Below, piece by piece: positions 44,146-55,019 of a DNA stretch of 64,000 nucleotides. Position 1 is the stretch's first letter. Each line of letters opens with the position of its first letter. This stretch comes from Pontibacter kalidii (GTDB lineage Bacteria; Bacteroidota; Bacteroidia; Cytophagales; Hymenobacteraceae), in the NCBI RefSeq assembly GCF_026278245.1, contig NZ_CP111079.1, forward strand, positions 3,474,501-3,538,500. The letters are read 5' to 3'. The notes below the pieces were generated by a model, which saw nothing but the letters and a program-made list of their open reading frames with translations, ran no database searches and was not told the origin of the DNA. The translations under genes were made by a program, and so were the position numbers.

Positions 44146-46503
44146 TTACTCTGTCCGGAGGGAGTTTACCGGGTTAGCCACCGCCGTTTTGATGGCATGA
44201 AAGCTCAGGGTAACAATAGCGATGATGATGGTAGCAATAAAGGCCGCCGCAAAGATCCACCAGCTTAACTCCGTCCGGTCGGCATAGTCGTTGAGCCAGT
44301 TGGTCATCAAATACCAGCCCAGCGGCAGCGCAATCACGTTGGCGATCAGCACCAATTTCAGGAAATCCTTGGAAAGCAAGTATACGATACTGGTGACCGA
44401 GGCGCCCAGCACTTTGCGCACGCCAATCTCTTTGGTGCGCTGCTCTGCCGTAAACAAGGCCAATCCAAACAAGCCCAGGCAGGAGATGAAGATGGCAATG
44501 CCCGCAAAATACTTCGTCAGCTGGCCCATGATGGCTTCGGCTTTGTACATTTTCTCAAAATCCTCGTCCAGGAAGTGATACTCAAATGGATAAGCCGGAT
44601 TATGCCGTTTCACAATCTTCTCCAGGGCCGCAAGTGCCTGCCGGGTTTGCCCGGCCTCCAGGCGCGCAAATAGCAGGTTATCGGAATCAGGATGCAGGCG
44701 CAGGATAAGCGGCTGCGTTGGCATATGCATCGAAGCACTATGGAAGTTGTCGATCACGCCGATCACACGCCCCTCTATGCTCCACTTGAGCCACTGGCCT
44801 ACCGGGTCCTGCATCTGCATCAGACGGGCAGCTTCTTTGTTGATGATAAAGGAAGCGGTATCGGTTCCGAACTCCCTGGAGAAGGTGCGCCCTTCCAACA
44901 GCTTCACGTCCATGGTTTCTACAAAATCATAGCCTACCGACATCACGCTGAACAGGATGTTGGCATTCGGGTCCTTGCCTTTCCATTCGATGCCTCCGGT
45001 AGAATTGCCCACCGAGATCGGCAACTGGTCGCTGGCTGTTACATGGAGCACGCCCGGTGTGTTCTGCAGCTCGCGCTTCACTACGTCGTAACGGTCGCGC
45101 AGGGCGCCCTCCAGCGGCACATACACCAGGTTCTCGCGGTCTAAGCCGATGTTTTTGGTGCGGATGTAGTTGAGCTGCAGGTAGGCTACCAGGGTGCTGA
45201 TAATGAGCAAAGCAGAAAGTATAAACTGGAACACGACCAGCCCCTCACGCACCCCCGATACCCGGTTACCCACCTTCACGGTGCCTTTCAGCACTTTGGC
45301 CGGATCGAAGGAGGACAGGAAAAAGGCCGGGTAACTGCCCGAAAGTATACCCGTCAGCAGGGCCACCCCCAGCAGCAGCAGCACGAGTGTAGGGTCCGAA
45401 AAATCGAGGGAAATATACTTGCCGGTCAGGTCGTTGAAGTCTGGCAGCAGCATACCGGCCAGGTTTACGGCCAGGAACAGTGCCAGGAAAGCCATCAGCA
45501 CCGACTCTACCATGAACTGCCGCACCAGCGAGCCCTTGCTGGCTCCGATAGCCTTGCGAACGCCTACCTCTTTGGCGCGCTTAGAGGAGCGCGCGGTGGC
45601 CAGGTTCATGAAGTTGATGCAGGCAATAACAAGTATGAACACCGCCACGACCGAGAACAGACGTACCCGCTCAATGAAGCCCTGCTTCCCTTCCCGGAAG
45701 TCGCCATAGAGGTACATGTCGGCCACAGGCTGCACAAATACTTCTGTTGTCGATTCCTTATCATGCTTCTTGATAAAAGGCTTGATCTTTTCATTGAAGG
45801 CAGCAATGTCGGTACCCGGCTGCAATTGCAGAAAGGTGCGCAGCGCATTGTTTCCCCACTCATGCAGCCACTCGCTTCCGGGACTGTTGATCCAATCGTC
45901 TACCGGCATCACGTAGTCGAACTGCATGGTGGAGTTCTTCGGCACGTCCTGCATCACCCCTGTTACCTTATAGCTTTGGCCATTATTGATCTTGAAGAGC
46001 TTACCCATGGCCTCCTCCGGGGAATCAAAAAACTGCCTGGCCACCGTTTCGGAAATCACCACCGAGTGTGGTTGCGACAGTACCGTCCGGGCGTCCCCGT
46101 ACAACAGCGGGAAAGTAAACGCCTCGAAGAACTCCGGATCGGTGTAGCGCCCGTTCACCTTCAGGGATTTGTCGCCATAGGCGAAGAGTTGCTGCCAGGG
46201 CCAGGTGGTGCTGCGCACAGCATGCTTTACCTCCGGAAACTCCGCTTCCAGCGCCTCGGCCAGAGGACCCGGCGTGGCATCTGTCGTGAAGTTGTCAGAG
46301 CCAGGGTAGCTCTGCACTTCCATCACCCGGTACAGGTTGTCCAGATCTGCATGGAACTGGTCGATGCTCAGTTCATCCTTCACCCACAGAAGTATAAGTA
46401 TGGAACAGGTCATGCCCAGCGCCAGGCCGGAGACGTTGATGAGCGAGAAGACCTTGTGGCGCATCAGGTTGCGGTAGGCCATTTTAAGATAGTTCTTGAT
46501 CAT
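44146..46503 (-). CDS. ABC transporter permease, MacB/FtsX family
   Basis: 785 residues: N-terminal AYRNLMRHKVFSLINVSGLA and membrane helix, a MacB-type periplasmic domain (about 45-260), three FtsX helices around 285-430, a second periplasmic domain and a final FtsX block near the C-terminus ending in LRTE. These large double-FtsX permeases of Bacteroidota act with a separate MacB/LolD-type ATPase, not seen here, in mechanotransmission-type export or lipoprotein traffic; substrate unknown. Divergent from the NtrC-type regulator gene with a composite binding repeat in the spacer. It has several AAGTATA motifs. Confidence 0.88.
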   Translation of the reverse strand: MIKNYLKMAYRNLMRHKVFSLINVSGLALGMTCSILILLWVKDELSIDQFHADLDNLYRVMEVQSYPGSDNFTTDATPGPLAEALEAEFPEVKHAVRSTTWPWQQLFAYGDKSLKVNGRYTDPEFFEAFTFPLLYGDARTVLSQPHSVVISETVARQFFDSPEEAMGKLFKINNGQSYKVTGVMQDVPKNSTMQFDYVMPVDDWINSPGSEWLHEWGNNALRTFLQLQPGTDIAAFNEKIKPFIKKHDKESTTEVFVQPVADMYLYGDFREGKQGFIERVRLFSVVAVFILVIACINFMNLATARSSKRAKEVGVRKAIGASKGSLVRQFMVESVLMAFLALFLAVNLAGMLLPDFNDLTGKYISLDFSDPTLVLLLLGVALLTGILSGSYPAFFLSSFDPAKVLKGTVKVGNRVSGVREGLVVFQFILSALLIISTLVAYLQLNYIRTKNIGLDRENLVYVPLEGALRDRYDVVKRELQNTPGVLHVTASDQLPISVGNSTGGIEWKGKDPNANILFSVMSVGYDFVETMDVKLLEGRTFSREFGTDTASFIINKEAARLMQMQDPVGQWLKWSIEGRVIGVIDNFHSASMHMPTQPLILRLHPDSDNLLFARLEAGQTRQALAALEKIVKRHNPAYPFEYHFLDEDFEKMYKAEAIMGQLTKYFAGIAIFISCLGLFGLALFTAEQRTKEIGVRKVLGASVTSIVYLLSKDFLKLVLIANVIALPLGWYLMTNWLNDYADRTELSWWIFAAAFIATIIIAIVTLSFHAIKTAVANPVNSLRTE

Positions 46504-46809
46504 AGTTGTAGGCGTTGAAGCGGTGTAAAAGTATGGCTCTGATATTTTTCAAAAATTTTTTCCCGGTGTACACAAAGCCCGCAAGAAATTAAGATGCCAG
46601 AAGTACAAAATTCTTATTATCAATGATTTATGTCGAATCAACAGAATACAAGTGTACGCTTTCGATACACCTGCACGCGCTACACCTGTGCGCTTCCGCT
46701 ACAAGTATAAACACTGGTTATACCCTCTCTAAACATACCCCTTTTCCCACTTTTATTTTTATCAGACAGAATTGGTATATTCGGTTCTTCAACCTGAATT
46801 TGCAAGCCT
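46504..46809. promoter_or_regulatory. Divergent spacer with composite regulator-binding repeat, copy B
   Basis: The 306-base spacer between the ABC permease and the NtrC-type regulator carries, at 46654-46704, GTACGCTTTCGATACAC, then GCACGCGCTACAC, then GTGCGCTTCCGCTACAAG. This is the same arrangement as at 43837-43887. I looked for a sigma-54 -24/-12 pair (GG and GC 12 bases apart) and found only TGGCAT and TTGC with wrong spacing, so the sigma-54 promoter remains unproven. An AAGTATAAAC motif directly follows the third site. Confidence 0.5.
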
Positions 46810-48175
<1,366 letters not shown>

Positions 48176-48186
<11 letters not shown>

Positions 48187-49534
48187 ACGCCTCGAATTCG
48201 GGCTGTTGGTCCGGTTCATACTTTTGCTGGGCATGATGTTCCTGACGGTGCATTACCTGACGCGCTTTACCTGGCTCCAGGTTGGCTCCGGCATCCTGGT
48301 GATGCTGGCGCAGCTGTGGGAGCTGGCCAAGTACGTGACGCGCAGCAATAACGAGCTGGCCAGGTTCCTGCAGGCCGTCAGGCAGCGCGACTTCTCGCAG
48401 CGCTTTAACGAGCGTACCACCAACAGCTCGCTGCGGCAGCTGCACACGGCCTTCAACCTCATTAACGACACGTACAAGCAACTCCATATCGAGAAGGAGG
48501 CGCAGTTCCGGTACATGCAGACCATTCTGCAGATGATCGATACCGGCATTATGGCAGTGGATGAGGAGACCGGTGAGGTAGAGTGGGTGAACGAGGCCTT
48601 TAAAAGTATCCTGCACCTGCCTTACCTTAAAAGTATAAACAGCCTGGAGCCGCGCTACCCGCTGCTGCACGAGGCACTGCAACGTATAAAGCCCGGCGAG
48701 AGCAAACTGCTGAAACTAAAGCTGCAGGAGGTGCAGGCGCAGTTGCTACTCTCGGCCACGGCCTTTACCATGCAGCAGCGCCCCCTGCTGCTCATCGCCC
48801 TTCGGAACGTAAGCGCCACGGTGGATGCCACCGAAACCGAGGCCTGGCAAAAGCTGCTGCGCGTGATGACGCACGAGATCATGAACTCGGTAGCCCCCAT
48901 CGCTTCGCTAGCCGACACGCTGGGGCGCCACCTGCACCTGGAGCGGGAGAAGTATGAACTGGAGCCGGAAAAAAAACTGGACCCCGAACTGTTGCAGGAC
49001 ACCGAAGAGGGTATCTCCATCATCAAAAAGCGGAGCGAGGGCCTGCTGCGCTTTGCCCATTTCTACCGCAACCTGAACAAGTCGCAGGAGCTGATGCTGA
49101 CCACCGTGTATGTGCAGGAGCTCTTTAAAAGTATAAACGGCCTGATGCGCCCGCAACTGGAGGCGCAGGGCGTAGAAATGACCTGCCACGTAACACCGCC
49201 TAACCTCACCCTCCAGGGCGACGTGAACCTGCTGGAGCAGGTCATCATCAACCTTATCCTGAATGCCAAGCGCGCGGTGCAGGGCAGGCCTGAGCCGCAG
49301 GTTATACTTGCCGCAGCCCAGGAAAACGGCAGGACCACCATCGAAGTACAGGACAACGGCTCCGGCATTCCGGAAGAGCTACTGGAGAGCATTTTCATTC
49401 CTTTCTTCACCTCCCACAAAGACGGCTCCGGCATTGGCCTCAGTTTGGCCAAACACATCATGCTGCTGCACAAGGGCAGTATACAGGTGAGCTCCGAGGA
49501 AGGCGTGGGAACGGTGTTCAGGCTGTACTTCTAG
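48176..49534 (+). CDS. Membrane sensor histidine kinase
   Basis: 452 residues from the ATG at 48176, which overlaps the regulator gene by 11 bases; a longer frame exists but would duplicate the regulator's coding sequence in another frame. Two N-terminal membrane helices (about 10-26 and 36-50) with little periplasmic loop, a PAS-like region (about 105-215), H-box LLRVMTHEIMNSVAP with His233, N-box NLLEQVIINLILNAKRAV, G1 DNGSGIP and G2 GSGIGLSLAK. It phosphorylates the upstream NtrC-type regulator. Twice the peptide KSIN is encoded by the same 12 bases AAAAGTATAAAC with rare AGT and ATA codons. Confidence 0.92.
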
Positions 49535-49728
49535 CACCCACAGCTTTATAATTATACTTTGCAGCGGCAGCCATTCTACCGGCAAAACACATCCTTTTAT
49601 GCTTCTTATTGATCTTCAACACCTTATATCAGGCCTATTATACTTCTCCCTCCATTGCTCACAATATGGGTATAAGTCTATTTCACGAGTCTTACAACAT
49701 CTTCTTTATAGACTATTTAAAGGTAGAC

Positions 49729-49752
49729 ATAGACAATATCTATAAACAATAG
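49729..49752. promoter_or_regulatory. OxyR-like dyad upstream of catalase
   Basis: ATAG-N7-CTAT at 49729-49743 matches one complete OxyR half element, followed after 5 bases (canonical 7) by ATAG at 49749-49752 and a partial GATAG. It lies about 70 bases before the catalase start, a suitable activator position. OxyR itself is not in the window. Confidence 0.4.
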
Positions 49753-49812
49753 TATCTGAGATAGAGTATAATGTTGTAGTAAAATCATTTTATCATCAAC
49801 CGGCAAGCCGAT

Positions 49813-51465
49813 ATGAAAGAGAACAAGAAATACCGCACTGCAAACCTGGGAGACAACCAAAAAGGCAAGAGCAATGGAAAGTCCCGCACACTAACCACCC
49901 GCCAGGGCCACCCCGTAACCGACAACCAGAATATTCGCACCGTCGGCAACCGCGGCCCTGCGACCATGGAGAACTACCATTTTATTGAAAAGATCTCGCA
50001 CTTCGACCGCGAGCGCGTGCCGGAGCGCGTGGTGCATGCCCGTGGCGCAGGTGCACACGGTGTTTTCGAGGCTTACGGCACGGTAGGCAACGACCCGGTG
50101 GAGAAATTTACCCGCGCCAAGGTATTTAAGAAAGGGAAGCAGACACCGACTTTTGTGCGTTTCTCTACGGTGGGTCACGGCACGCACTCCCCAGAAACAC
50201 TGCGCGACCCACGTGGCTTTGCCGTTAAGTTCTACACCGAGGACGGCAACTGGGATTTGGTAGGCAACAACCTGAAGATCTTCTTTATCCGGGATGCGAT
50301 GAAATTCCCGGACCTGATCCACTCCCAAAAGCCCGACCCGGTGACCAACATCCAAAGCGCGGAGCGTATCTTCGACTTCTTCTCCGGCACGCCGGAGGCC
50401 ACTCATATGGTTACGTTCCTGTACTCCCCTTGGGGCATTCCGGCCAATTACCGCCAGATGCAGGGCTCGGGTGTGAATACCTATAAATGGGTGAACGCTG
50501 ATGGCGAGGCCGTGCTGGTGAAATACCACTGGGAGCCCATGAAGCAGGGCATCCGCAACCTAACACAGAAAGAAGCCCAGGAAATCCAGGGTAAAAACTT
50601 TAACCACGCCACCCAGGATCTCTACGAGGCCATTGATCGCGGGGACTTCCCGGAGTGGGAGCTGAACGTGCAGATCATGAGCGATGAGGAGCACCCGGAA
50701 CTGGACTTCGACCCGCTGGACGATACCAAACTATGGCCGAAAGAGCAATTCCCGTGGTACCCGGTGGGTAAAATGACCCTGAACCGCAACCCGGTGGACT
50801 ACTTTAACGAGGTAGAACTGTCTGCCTTCGGAACGGGTGTGCTGGTAGATGGGCTGGACTTCTCTGATGACAAGATGCTGCAGGGCCGCACCTTCTCTTA
50901 CTCCGACACCCAGCGTTACCGCGTAGGGGCCAACTATTTGCAGCTACCGATCAATGCAGCTAAAACGCATGTGGCAACGAACCAGCGGGGCGGCCAGATG
51001 GCTTTCGACACCGATTTTGCGGAAGGCCAGAACATACACGTGAACTATGAGCCATCCATACTGGGCGGTTTAGAGGAAGCCCCGAAGCCGGAAAAAGAAT
51101 ATATGCCACGTTACGAGGCCAACCTTGTGCGCCAGCATATCGACCGCACCAACCATTTCGGGCAGGCCGGTGAGACGTTCCGCAACTTTGAGGACTGGGA
51201 GCGCGACGAACTGATCAACAACCTGGGCAACGACCTGGCCAAATGCGATCCGCGCATTCAGGAGAAGATGCTGAGCTACTTTACGCAGGCCGATGAGGAC
51301 TATGGCCGCCGAGTGAAGGAGAGTATTGAACGTGCTACTGAAGAGAAGAAGAAAATGATGAAACACGATAAAATTGCCGGCACGGATGGCCCTTCGGGCA
51401 ATGTAACCGGCGAAGAAGGTGTAGAGCAGGCGCAAAGCGAGTCGCATTCTGCTAAACCATACTAA
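49813..51465 (+). CDS. Monofunctional heme catalase
   Basis: 550 residues, a small-subunit-type heme catalase with a basic N-terminal extension (1-35) and a 30-residue C-terminal tail. It decomposes H2O2. The active-site signature [15 protein letters not shown] contains catalytic His75; RFSTVGH and the heme-ligand segment [12 protein letters not shown] with the proximal Tyr are present, and NADPH-binding-type residues follow. No signal peptide. Single gene with an OxyR-like site upstream and a terminator at 51509-51539. No AAGTATA motif inside. Confidence 0.95.
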   Translation: MKENKKYRTANLGDNQKGKSNGKSRTLTTRQGHPVTDNQNIRTVGNRGPATMENYHFIEKISHFDRERVPERVVHARGAGAHGVFEAYGTVGNDPVEKFTRAKVFKKGKQTPTFVRFSTVGHGTHSPETLRDPRGFAVKFYTEDGNWDLVGNNLKIFFIRDAMKFPDLIHSQKPDPVTNIQSAERIFDFFSGTPEATHMVTFLYSPWGIPANYRQMQGSGVNTYKWVNADGEAVLVKYHWEPMKQGIRNLTQKEAQEIQGKNFNHATQDLYEAIDRGDFPEWELNVQIMSDEEHPELDFDPLDDTKLWPKEQFPWYPVGKMTLNRNPVDYFNEVELSAFGTGVLVDGLDFSDDKMLQGRTFSYSDTQRYRVGANYLQLPINAAKTHVATNQRGGQMAFDTDFAEGQNIHVNYEPSILGGLEEAPKPEKEYMPRYEANLVRQHIDRTNHFGQAGETFRNFEDWERDELINNLGNDLAKCDPRIQEKMLSYFTQADEDYGRRVKESIERATEEKKKMMKHDKIAGTDGPSGNVTGEEGVEQAQSESHSAKPY

Positions 51466-51508
51466 GCATGTAGAGGGAGCCAGGTGTATGCCTGTAACCT
51501 AAAGATGT

Positions 51509-51539
51509 CAAAGGCAGTCGCTTGGAGCGGCTGCCTTTG
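51509..51539 (+). terminator. Intrinsic terminator after catalase
   Basis: CAAAGGCAGTCGC pairs with GCGGCTGCCTTTG with one G-T pair over a TTGGA loop, followed by TTGTTTT. It is 44 bases past the stop codon. Confidence 0.8.
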
Positions 51540-51722
51540 TTGTTTTATACCTTAACGGTTCAGGTTCCTGATGCGCACTAGCGGCAATTTAGGGGTAGTA
51601 ATGCTGAACCTGGGCACTCTTAAAAGCAATGGCAGGATTCAACCCTTATACGTTGCTTCCGTTCATAGCTATACAAGTATAAAATAATATAAAACAGCAA
51701 GTTATACTTAAACAATAGCGTG

Positions 51723-52844
51723 ATGGGTGCAACAGGATTGCAGCAGCAGGTAGCCCGTATCTTAGCCACAGCGGACGTGAAAATCAATGGCCCCGACCCC
51801 TGGGATTTGCAGGTGCACGACCAGCGTTTTTACAAGCGCATACTTGCAGAGGGTACCCTGGGCCTGGGGGAGTCTTACATGGATGGTTGGTGGGACTGCG
51901 CCAGTATAGATCAGTTTGTGTTTAAGGTGCTGCGGGCCGATCTGTATAAACAGGCAAGGCTGGGCTGGCGCTCGGTGCTGCAGGTGCTGCTGGCAAAGCT
52001 GCTGAACCTGCAGGGCAAAGGCAAGGCCGCCCGTAACGCCCAACGCCACTACGACATCGGCAACAAACTCTACCAGCTCATGCTCGACCAGCGTATGGTG
52101 TACAGCTGCGCGTATTGGAAGGATGCCGATACGTTGGACCAGGCACAGGAAAACAAACTCGACCTGATCTGCCGGAAATTATACTTGCAGCCGGGCCAGC
52201 GCGTGCTCGACATCGGCTGTGGCTGGGGAGGCTTTGCCAGGTATGCCGCCGAAAAGTATGGCGTGGAGGTAGTGGGCGTAACCGTGTCGCGGGAGCAGGC
52301 GGCACTGGCGCAGGAGCTGTGCCGCGGCCTGCCCGTAGACATACGCCTGCAGGACTACCGCGACGTAAGCGAGCAATTCGACCATGTGGTGTCGGTGGGG
52401 ATGGTGGAGCACGTGGGCTACCGCAACCACCGGACATTTATGCAAACCGCCGCCCGCTGCCTGAAGGATGACGGCCTTTTCCTGCTGCACACCATCGGCG
52501 TAAACTTCTCCAAGGTAGCTGCCGATCCGTTTACTGACACCTACATTTTCCCCAACTGCCTGATTCCCTCCATCCGGCAGCTGGGGGCAGCCATGGAGCA
52601 CGTTTTTATGGTGGAGGATTGGCACAACTTCGGCCCCTACTATGACCATACGTTGATGGCCTGGTTCCGAAACTTTGACCAAAACTGGGAGCAGCTGCAG
52701 GGTGAGTATGGTGAGCGCTTCTACCGCATGTGGAAGTACTACCTGCTATCCAGCGCCGGCTCGTTCAGGGCGCGCAACAACCAGCTTTGGCAACTGGTGC
52801 TTTCTAAAAAAGGAGTTGTGGGAGGTTATAAGGCGGTGAGGTGA
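51723..52844 (+). CDS. cfa: Cyclopropane-fatty-acyl-phospholipid synthase
   Basis: 373 residues. It transfers a methylene group from S-adenosylmethionine to unsaturated acyl chains of membrane phospholipids. N-terminal lipid-binding domain with GLGESYMDGWWD (about 47-58), then HYDIGNKLYQLMLDQRMVYS and the SAM-binding motif VLDIGCGWGG at 161-170; C-terminal EDWHNFGPYYDHTLMAW is typical. The ATG at 51723 is chosen; a GTG codon lies directly before it. The spacer upstream has AAGTATAAA and TATACTT copies. Stand-alone gene between catalase and dnaX, all on the plus strand. Confidence 0.94.
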   Translation: MGATGLQQQVARILATADVKINGPDPWDLQVHDQRFYKRILAEGTLGLGESYMDGWWDCASIDQFVFKVLRADLYKQARLGWRSVLQVLLAKLLNLQGKGKAARNAQRHYDIGNKLYQLMLDQRMVYSCAYWKDADTLDQAQENKLDLICRKLYLQPGQRVLDIGCGWGGFARYAAEKYGVEVVGVTVSREQAALAQELCRGLPVDIRLQDYRDVSEQFDHVVSVGMVEHVGYRNHRTFMQTAARCLKDDGLFLLHTIGVNFSKVAADPFTDTYIFPNCLIPSIRQLGAAMEHVFMVEDWHNFGPYYDHTLMAWFRNFDQNWEQLQGEYGERFYRMWKYYLLSSAGSFRARNNQLWQLVLSKKGVVGGYKAVR

Positions 52845-53104
52845 TTTATGAAGTAAAACCTGTCCCTCCGAGGAATTCAATTGGTATACAATTTAAATGG
52901 GCCGGAGGCCCAACTATAGTTCGAAACGAGTAAGGACACTCGCGCCATACCTATATCAAGGCAACTAAACTTTCTAACTGATCAATCTTCTACTTTTCTA
53001 ACTAATATTCTCTCTAACTCCCAAATTCTTAAACTATAAAACCGTGGATAAGTCTATGGATAACTACTTGCTAAAAAGCATTCCCATCTGAGCTTCAGAT
53101 TGAT

Positions 53105-53112
53105 TATCTTTG
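53105..53112 (+). promoter_or_regulatory. Bacteroidota -7 box immediately before dnaX (TATCTTTG)
   Basis: TATCTTTG is an exact TAnnTTTG match ending only five bases before the dnaX ATG. If used, transcription would start at or next to the A of ATG and give a leaderless mRNA. A TTG at the ideal -33 spacing is not found. Confidence 0.45.
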
Positions 53113-53117
53113 TACTA

Positions 53118-55019
53118 ATGGAAAATTTCGTAGTATCAGCGCGTAAATACCGCCCCGCCACGTTCGACAGCGTAGTAGGGCAGCACCATATAACCAATAC
53201 CCTCAAAAACGCCATCAGCAGCAAGCACCTGGCGCAGGCATTCCTTTTCTGTGGTCCGCGTGGGGTGGGTAAAACTACCTGCGCCCGTATCCTGGCCAAA
53301 ACCATTAACTGCCAGAACATCACTCCGGAGGTAGAGGCCTGCAACGAATGCGAGTCGTGCCGTAGCTTTAACTCCAACAGCTCGTTTAACATCCATGAGC
53401 TCGATGCCGCCTCCAACAACTCCGTAGAGGACATCCGGAACCTGGTGGAGCAGGTGCGCTACGCTCCCCAAACCGGCAAGTATAAGATCTACATCATAGA
53501 CGAGGTGCACATGCTCTCGAACCAGGCCTTCAACGCTTTTCTGAAGACGCTGGAGGAGCCGCCATCCTACGCCATTTTTATATTGGCCACCACCGAGCGC
53601 CATAAGATCATCCCGACCATACTTTCGCGTTGCCAGATCTTCGACTTTAACCGGATCCGGATAGAGGACATGGTGCGCCACCTGGGCAATATCGCTACAA
53701 AGGAAAGTATACAGGCCGAGCCAGATGCCCTGCACCTGATCTCGCAGAAAGCCGACGGTGCCCTGCGCGACGCCCTCTCTATCTTCGACCAGATGGTGAC
53801 CTTCTCGGGCAGCAACGTCACCTACAAGGCTACGGTAGAGAACCTGCACATCCTGGATTACGATTACTACTTCCGTTTGACAGATTATTTGCTGGAGCAA
53901 AACCTGCCAGGCTCGCTGTTGCTGTTTGATGAGATTCTGAAGAACGGCTTTGATGCTCATAACTTCCTGATCGGTATTGCCGAGCACTTCCGCAGCTTGC
54001 TGGTGTGCAAAGACCCGCAGACGATTCAGCTGCTGGAGGTATCGGATAACATCAAGGCCAAGTATGCGGAGCAGTCGCAGAAGTCCAGCGTATCGTTCCT
54101 GCTGTCGGGCCTAAATGTAGTGAGTACCTGCGACACCAACTACAAGAGCAGCAAGAACCAGCGCCTGCACGTAGAGCTGTGCCTCATGAAACTGGCGCAC
54201 CTGAACGCCGCGTTGAGTTTTGCCAGTGAGGGAGAAGGATCAAAAAAAGCTAAGGTAGCGGCTCCGGCACCAGCCCCTACCGGTACGACAGGTGCCACCG
54301 CTGTGCCCGCCGCAGCCATACCTTCGGCTCAAATGCAGCAGTCCGGCAATGCCGGCAGCGTACCTTCGGAGCGCCTGCAGCCGCCGCACACGCCGCAGCA
54401 TGTACCCTCCGAAGGCCTGCAGCAGCCACCAAAGCCGCAGCAGGTAACACCGGATGCACACATTGCCCCTCCTCAGGCAGCAGCAGCTCCTGCGCCAGCT
54501 GCTGCCCCGGATAAACCACGCGCCGGTCTGCAACTGCCTCCTCCAAAGAAGCTGGGTAAGCTGCCTAGCCTGAAAGACCTGCAGCACCAACAGACTGCCG
54601 TGGCAGATGTGGCCGTAGCCGAGGAAGAAGAGGACACAAACTATGGTGCCGTCGTGCCTGTGGATGAGGCGAGGCTGAAGACGGTGTGGCATGCCATACT
54701 TCGCCGGAAGAAGGCGGAGAACATGATGGAGTATACCTTGCTCAACCGTCAGTACCACATTGGCCCGGAAAATGAGGTGATACTTCAACTGGAGAACTAC
54801 GTGATGATGGACCAATTCACGGCGCTGCGCCCGGACATACTGCGTGAGCTGAAGCGCGAGTTGGGCAACAGAAGTATAAAGCTGCGGGCAGAAGTTGTGG
54901 AAGTACAGGATGAGGGCCGCAAACTCTATACTTCAGCAGACAAGTTTAACTACCTGGCAGAGAAGTACCCGGTCCTCATCGACCTGAAACAACGCTTCGG
55001 TTTGGATGCAGACTTTTAG
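53118..55019 (+). CDS. dnaX: DNA polymerase III subunits gamma and tau
   Basis: 633 residues from the ATG at 53118, where the family N-terminus (FVVSARKYRPATFDSVVGQ) begins. Clamp-loader ATPase: Walker A GPRGVGKTT at 46-54, a four-Cys zinc module around 64-80 (ACNECESC), Walker B IIDEVHML and sensor SRCQIFDF. After domain III (about residue 370) comes a long Ala/Pro/Gln linker (to about 510) and a tau-type C-terminal domain. Right at the domain III/linker border is a seven-A slippery site with an immediate -1-frame TAA, likely producing the short gamma form of about 378 residues. Four AAGTATA/TATACTT motifs inside. Confidence 0.95.
   Translation: MENFVVSARKYRPATFDSVVGQHHITNTLKNAISSKHLAQAFLFCGPRGVGKTTCARILAKTINCQNITPEVEACNECESCRSFNSNSSFNIHELDAASNNSVEDIRNLVEQVRYAPQTGKYKIYIIDEVHMLSNQAFNAFLKTLEEPPSYAIFILATTERHKIIPTILSRCQIFDFNRIRIEDMVRHLGNIATKESIQAEPDALHLISQKADGALRDALSIFDQMVTFSGSNVTYKATVENLHILDYDYYFRLTDYLLEQNLPGSLLLFDEILKNGFDAHNFLIGIAEHFRSLLVCKDPQTIQLLEVSDNIKAKYAEQSQKSSVSFLLSGLNVVSTCDTNYKSSKNQRLHVELCLMKLAHLNAALSFASEGEGSKKAKVAAPAPAPTGTTGATAVPAAAIPSAQMQQSGNAGSVPSERLQPPHTPQHVPSEGLQQPPKPQQVTPDAHIAPPQAAAAPAPAAAPDKPRAGLQLPPPKKLGKLPSLKDLQHQQTAVADVAVAEEEEDTNYGAVVPVDEARLKTVWHAILRRKKAENMMEYTLLNRQYHIGPENEVILQLENYVMMDQFTALRPDILRELKRELGNRSIKLRAEVVEVQDEGRKLYTSADKFNYLAEKYPVLIDLKQRFGLDADF
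54242..54302 (+). promoter_or_regulatory. Predicted programmed -1 frameshift element in dnaX
   Basis: Codons TCA AAA AAA GCT AAG contain seven consecutive A (54242-54248). A -1 slip gives AAA AAA AGC and the stop TAA (54251-54253), ending the protein at about residue 378. Nine bases after the A-tract a stem-loop can form: AGCGG and GGCACC (54257-54271) with GGTGCC and CCGCT (54291-54302). Slippery tract, instant stop and downstream stem mirror the E. coli dnaX gamma-producing site. Confidence 0.65.

Noticed and set aside
46600..46640. Possible sigma-54 promoter (TGGCAT ... TTGC on the minus strand)
   Set aside because: The GG and GC are 16 bases apart instead of 12, so it does not meet the -24/-12 rule.
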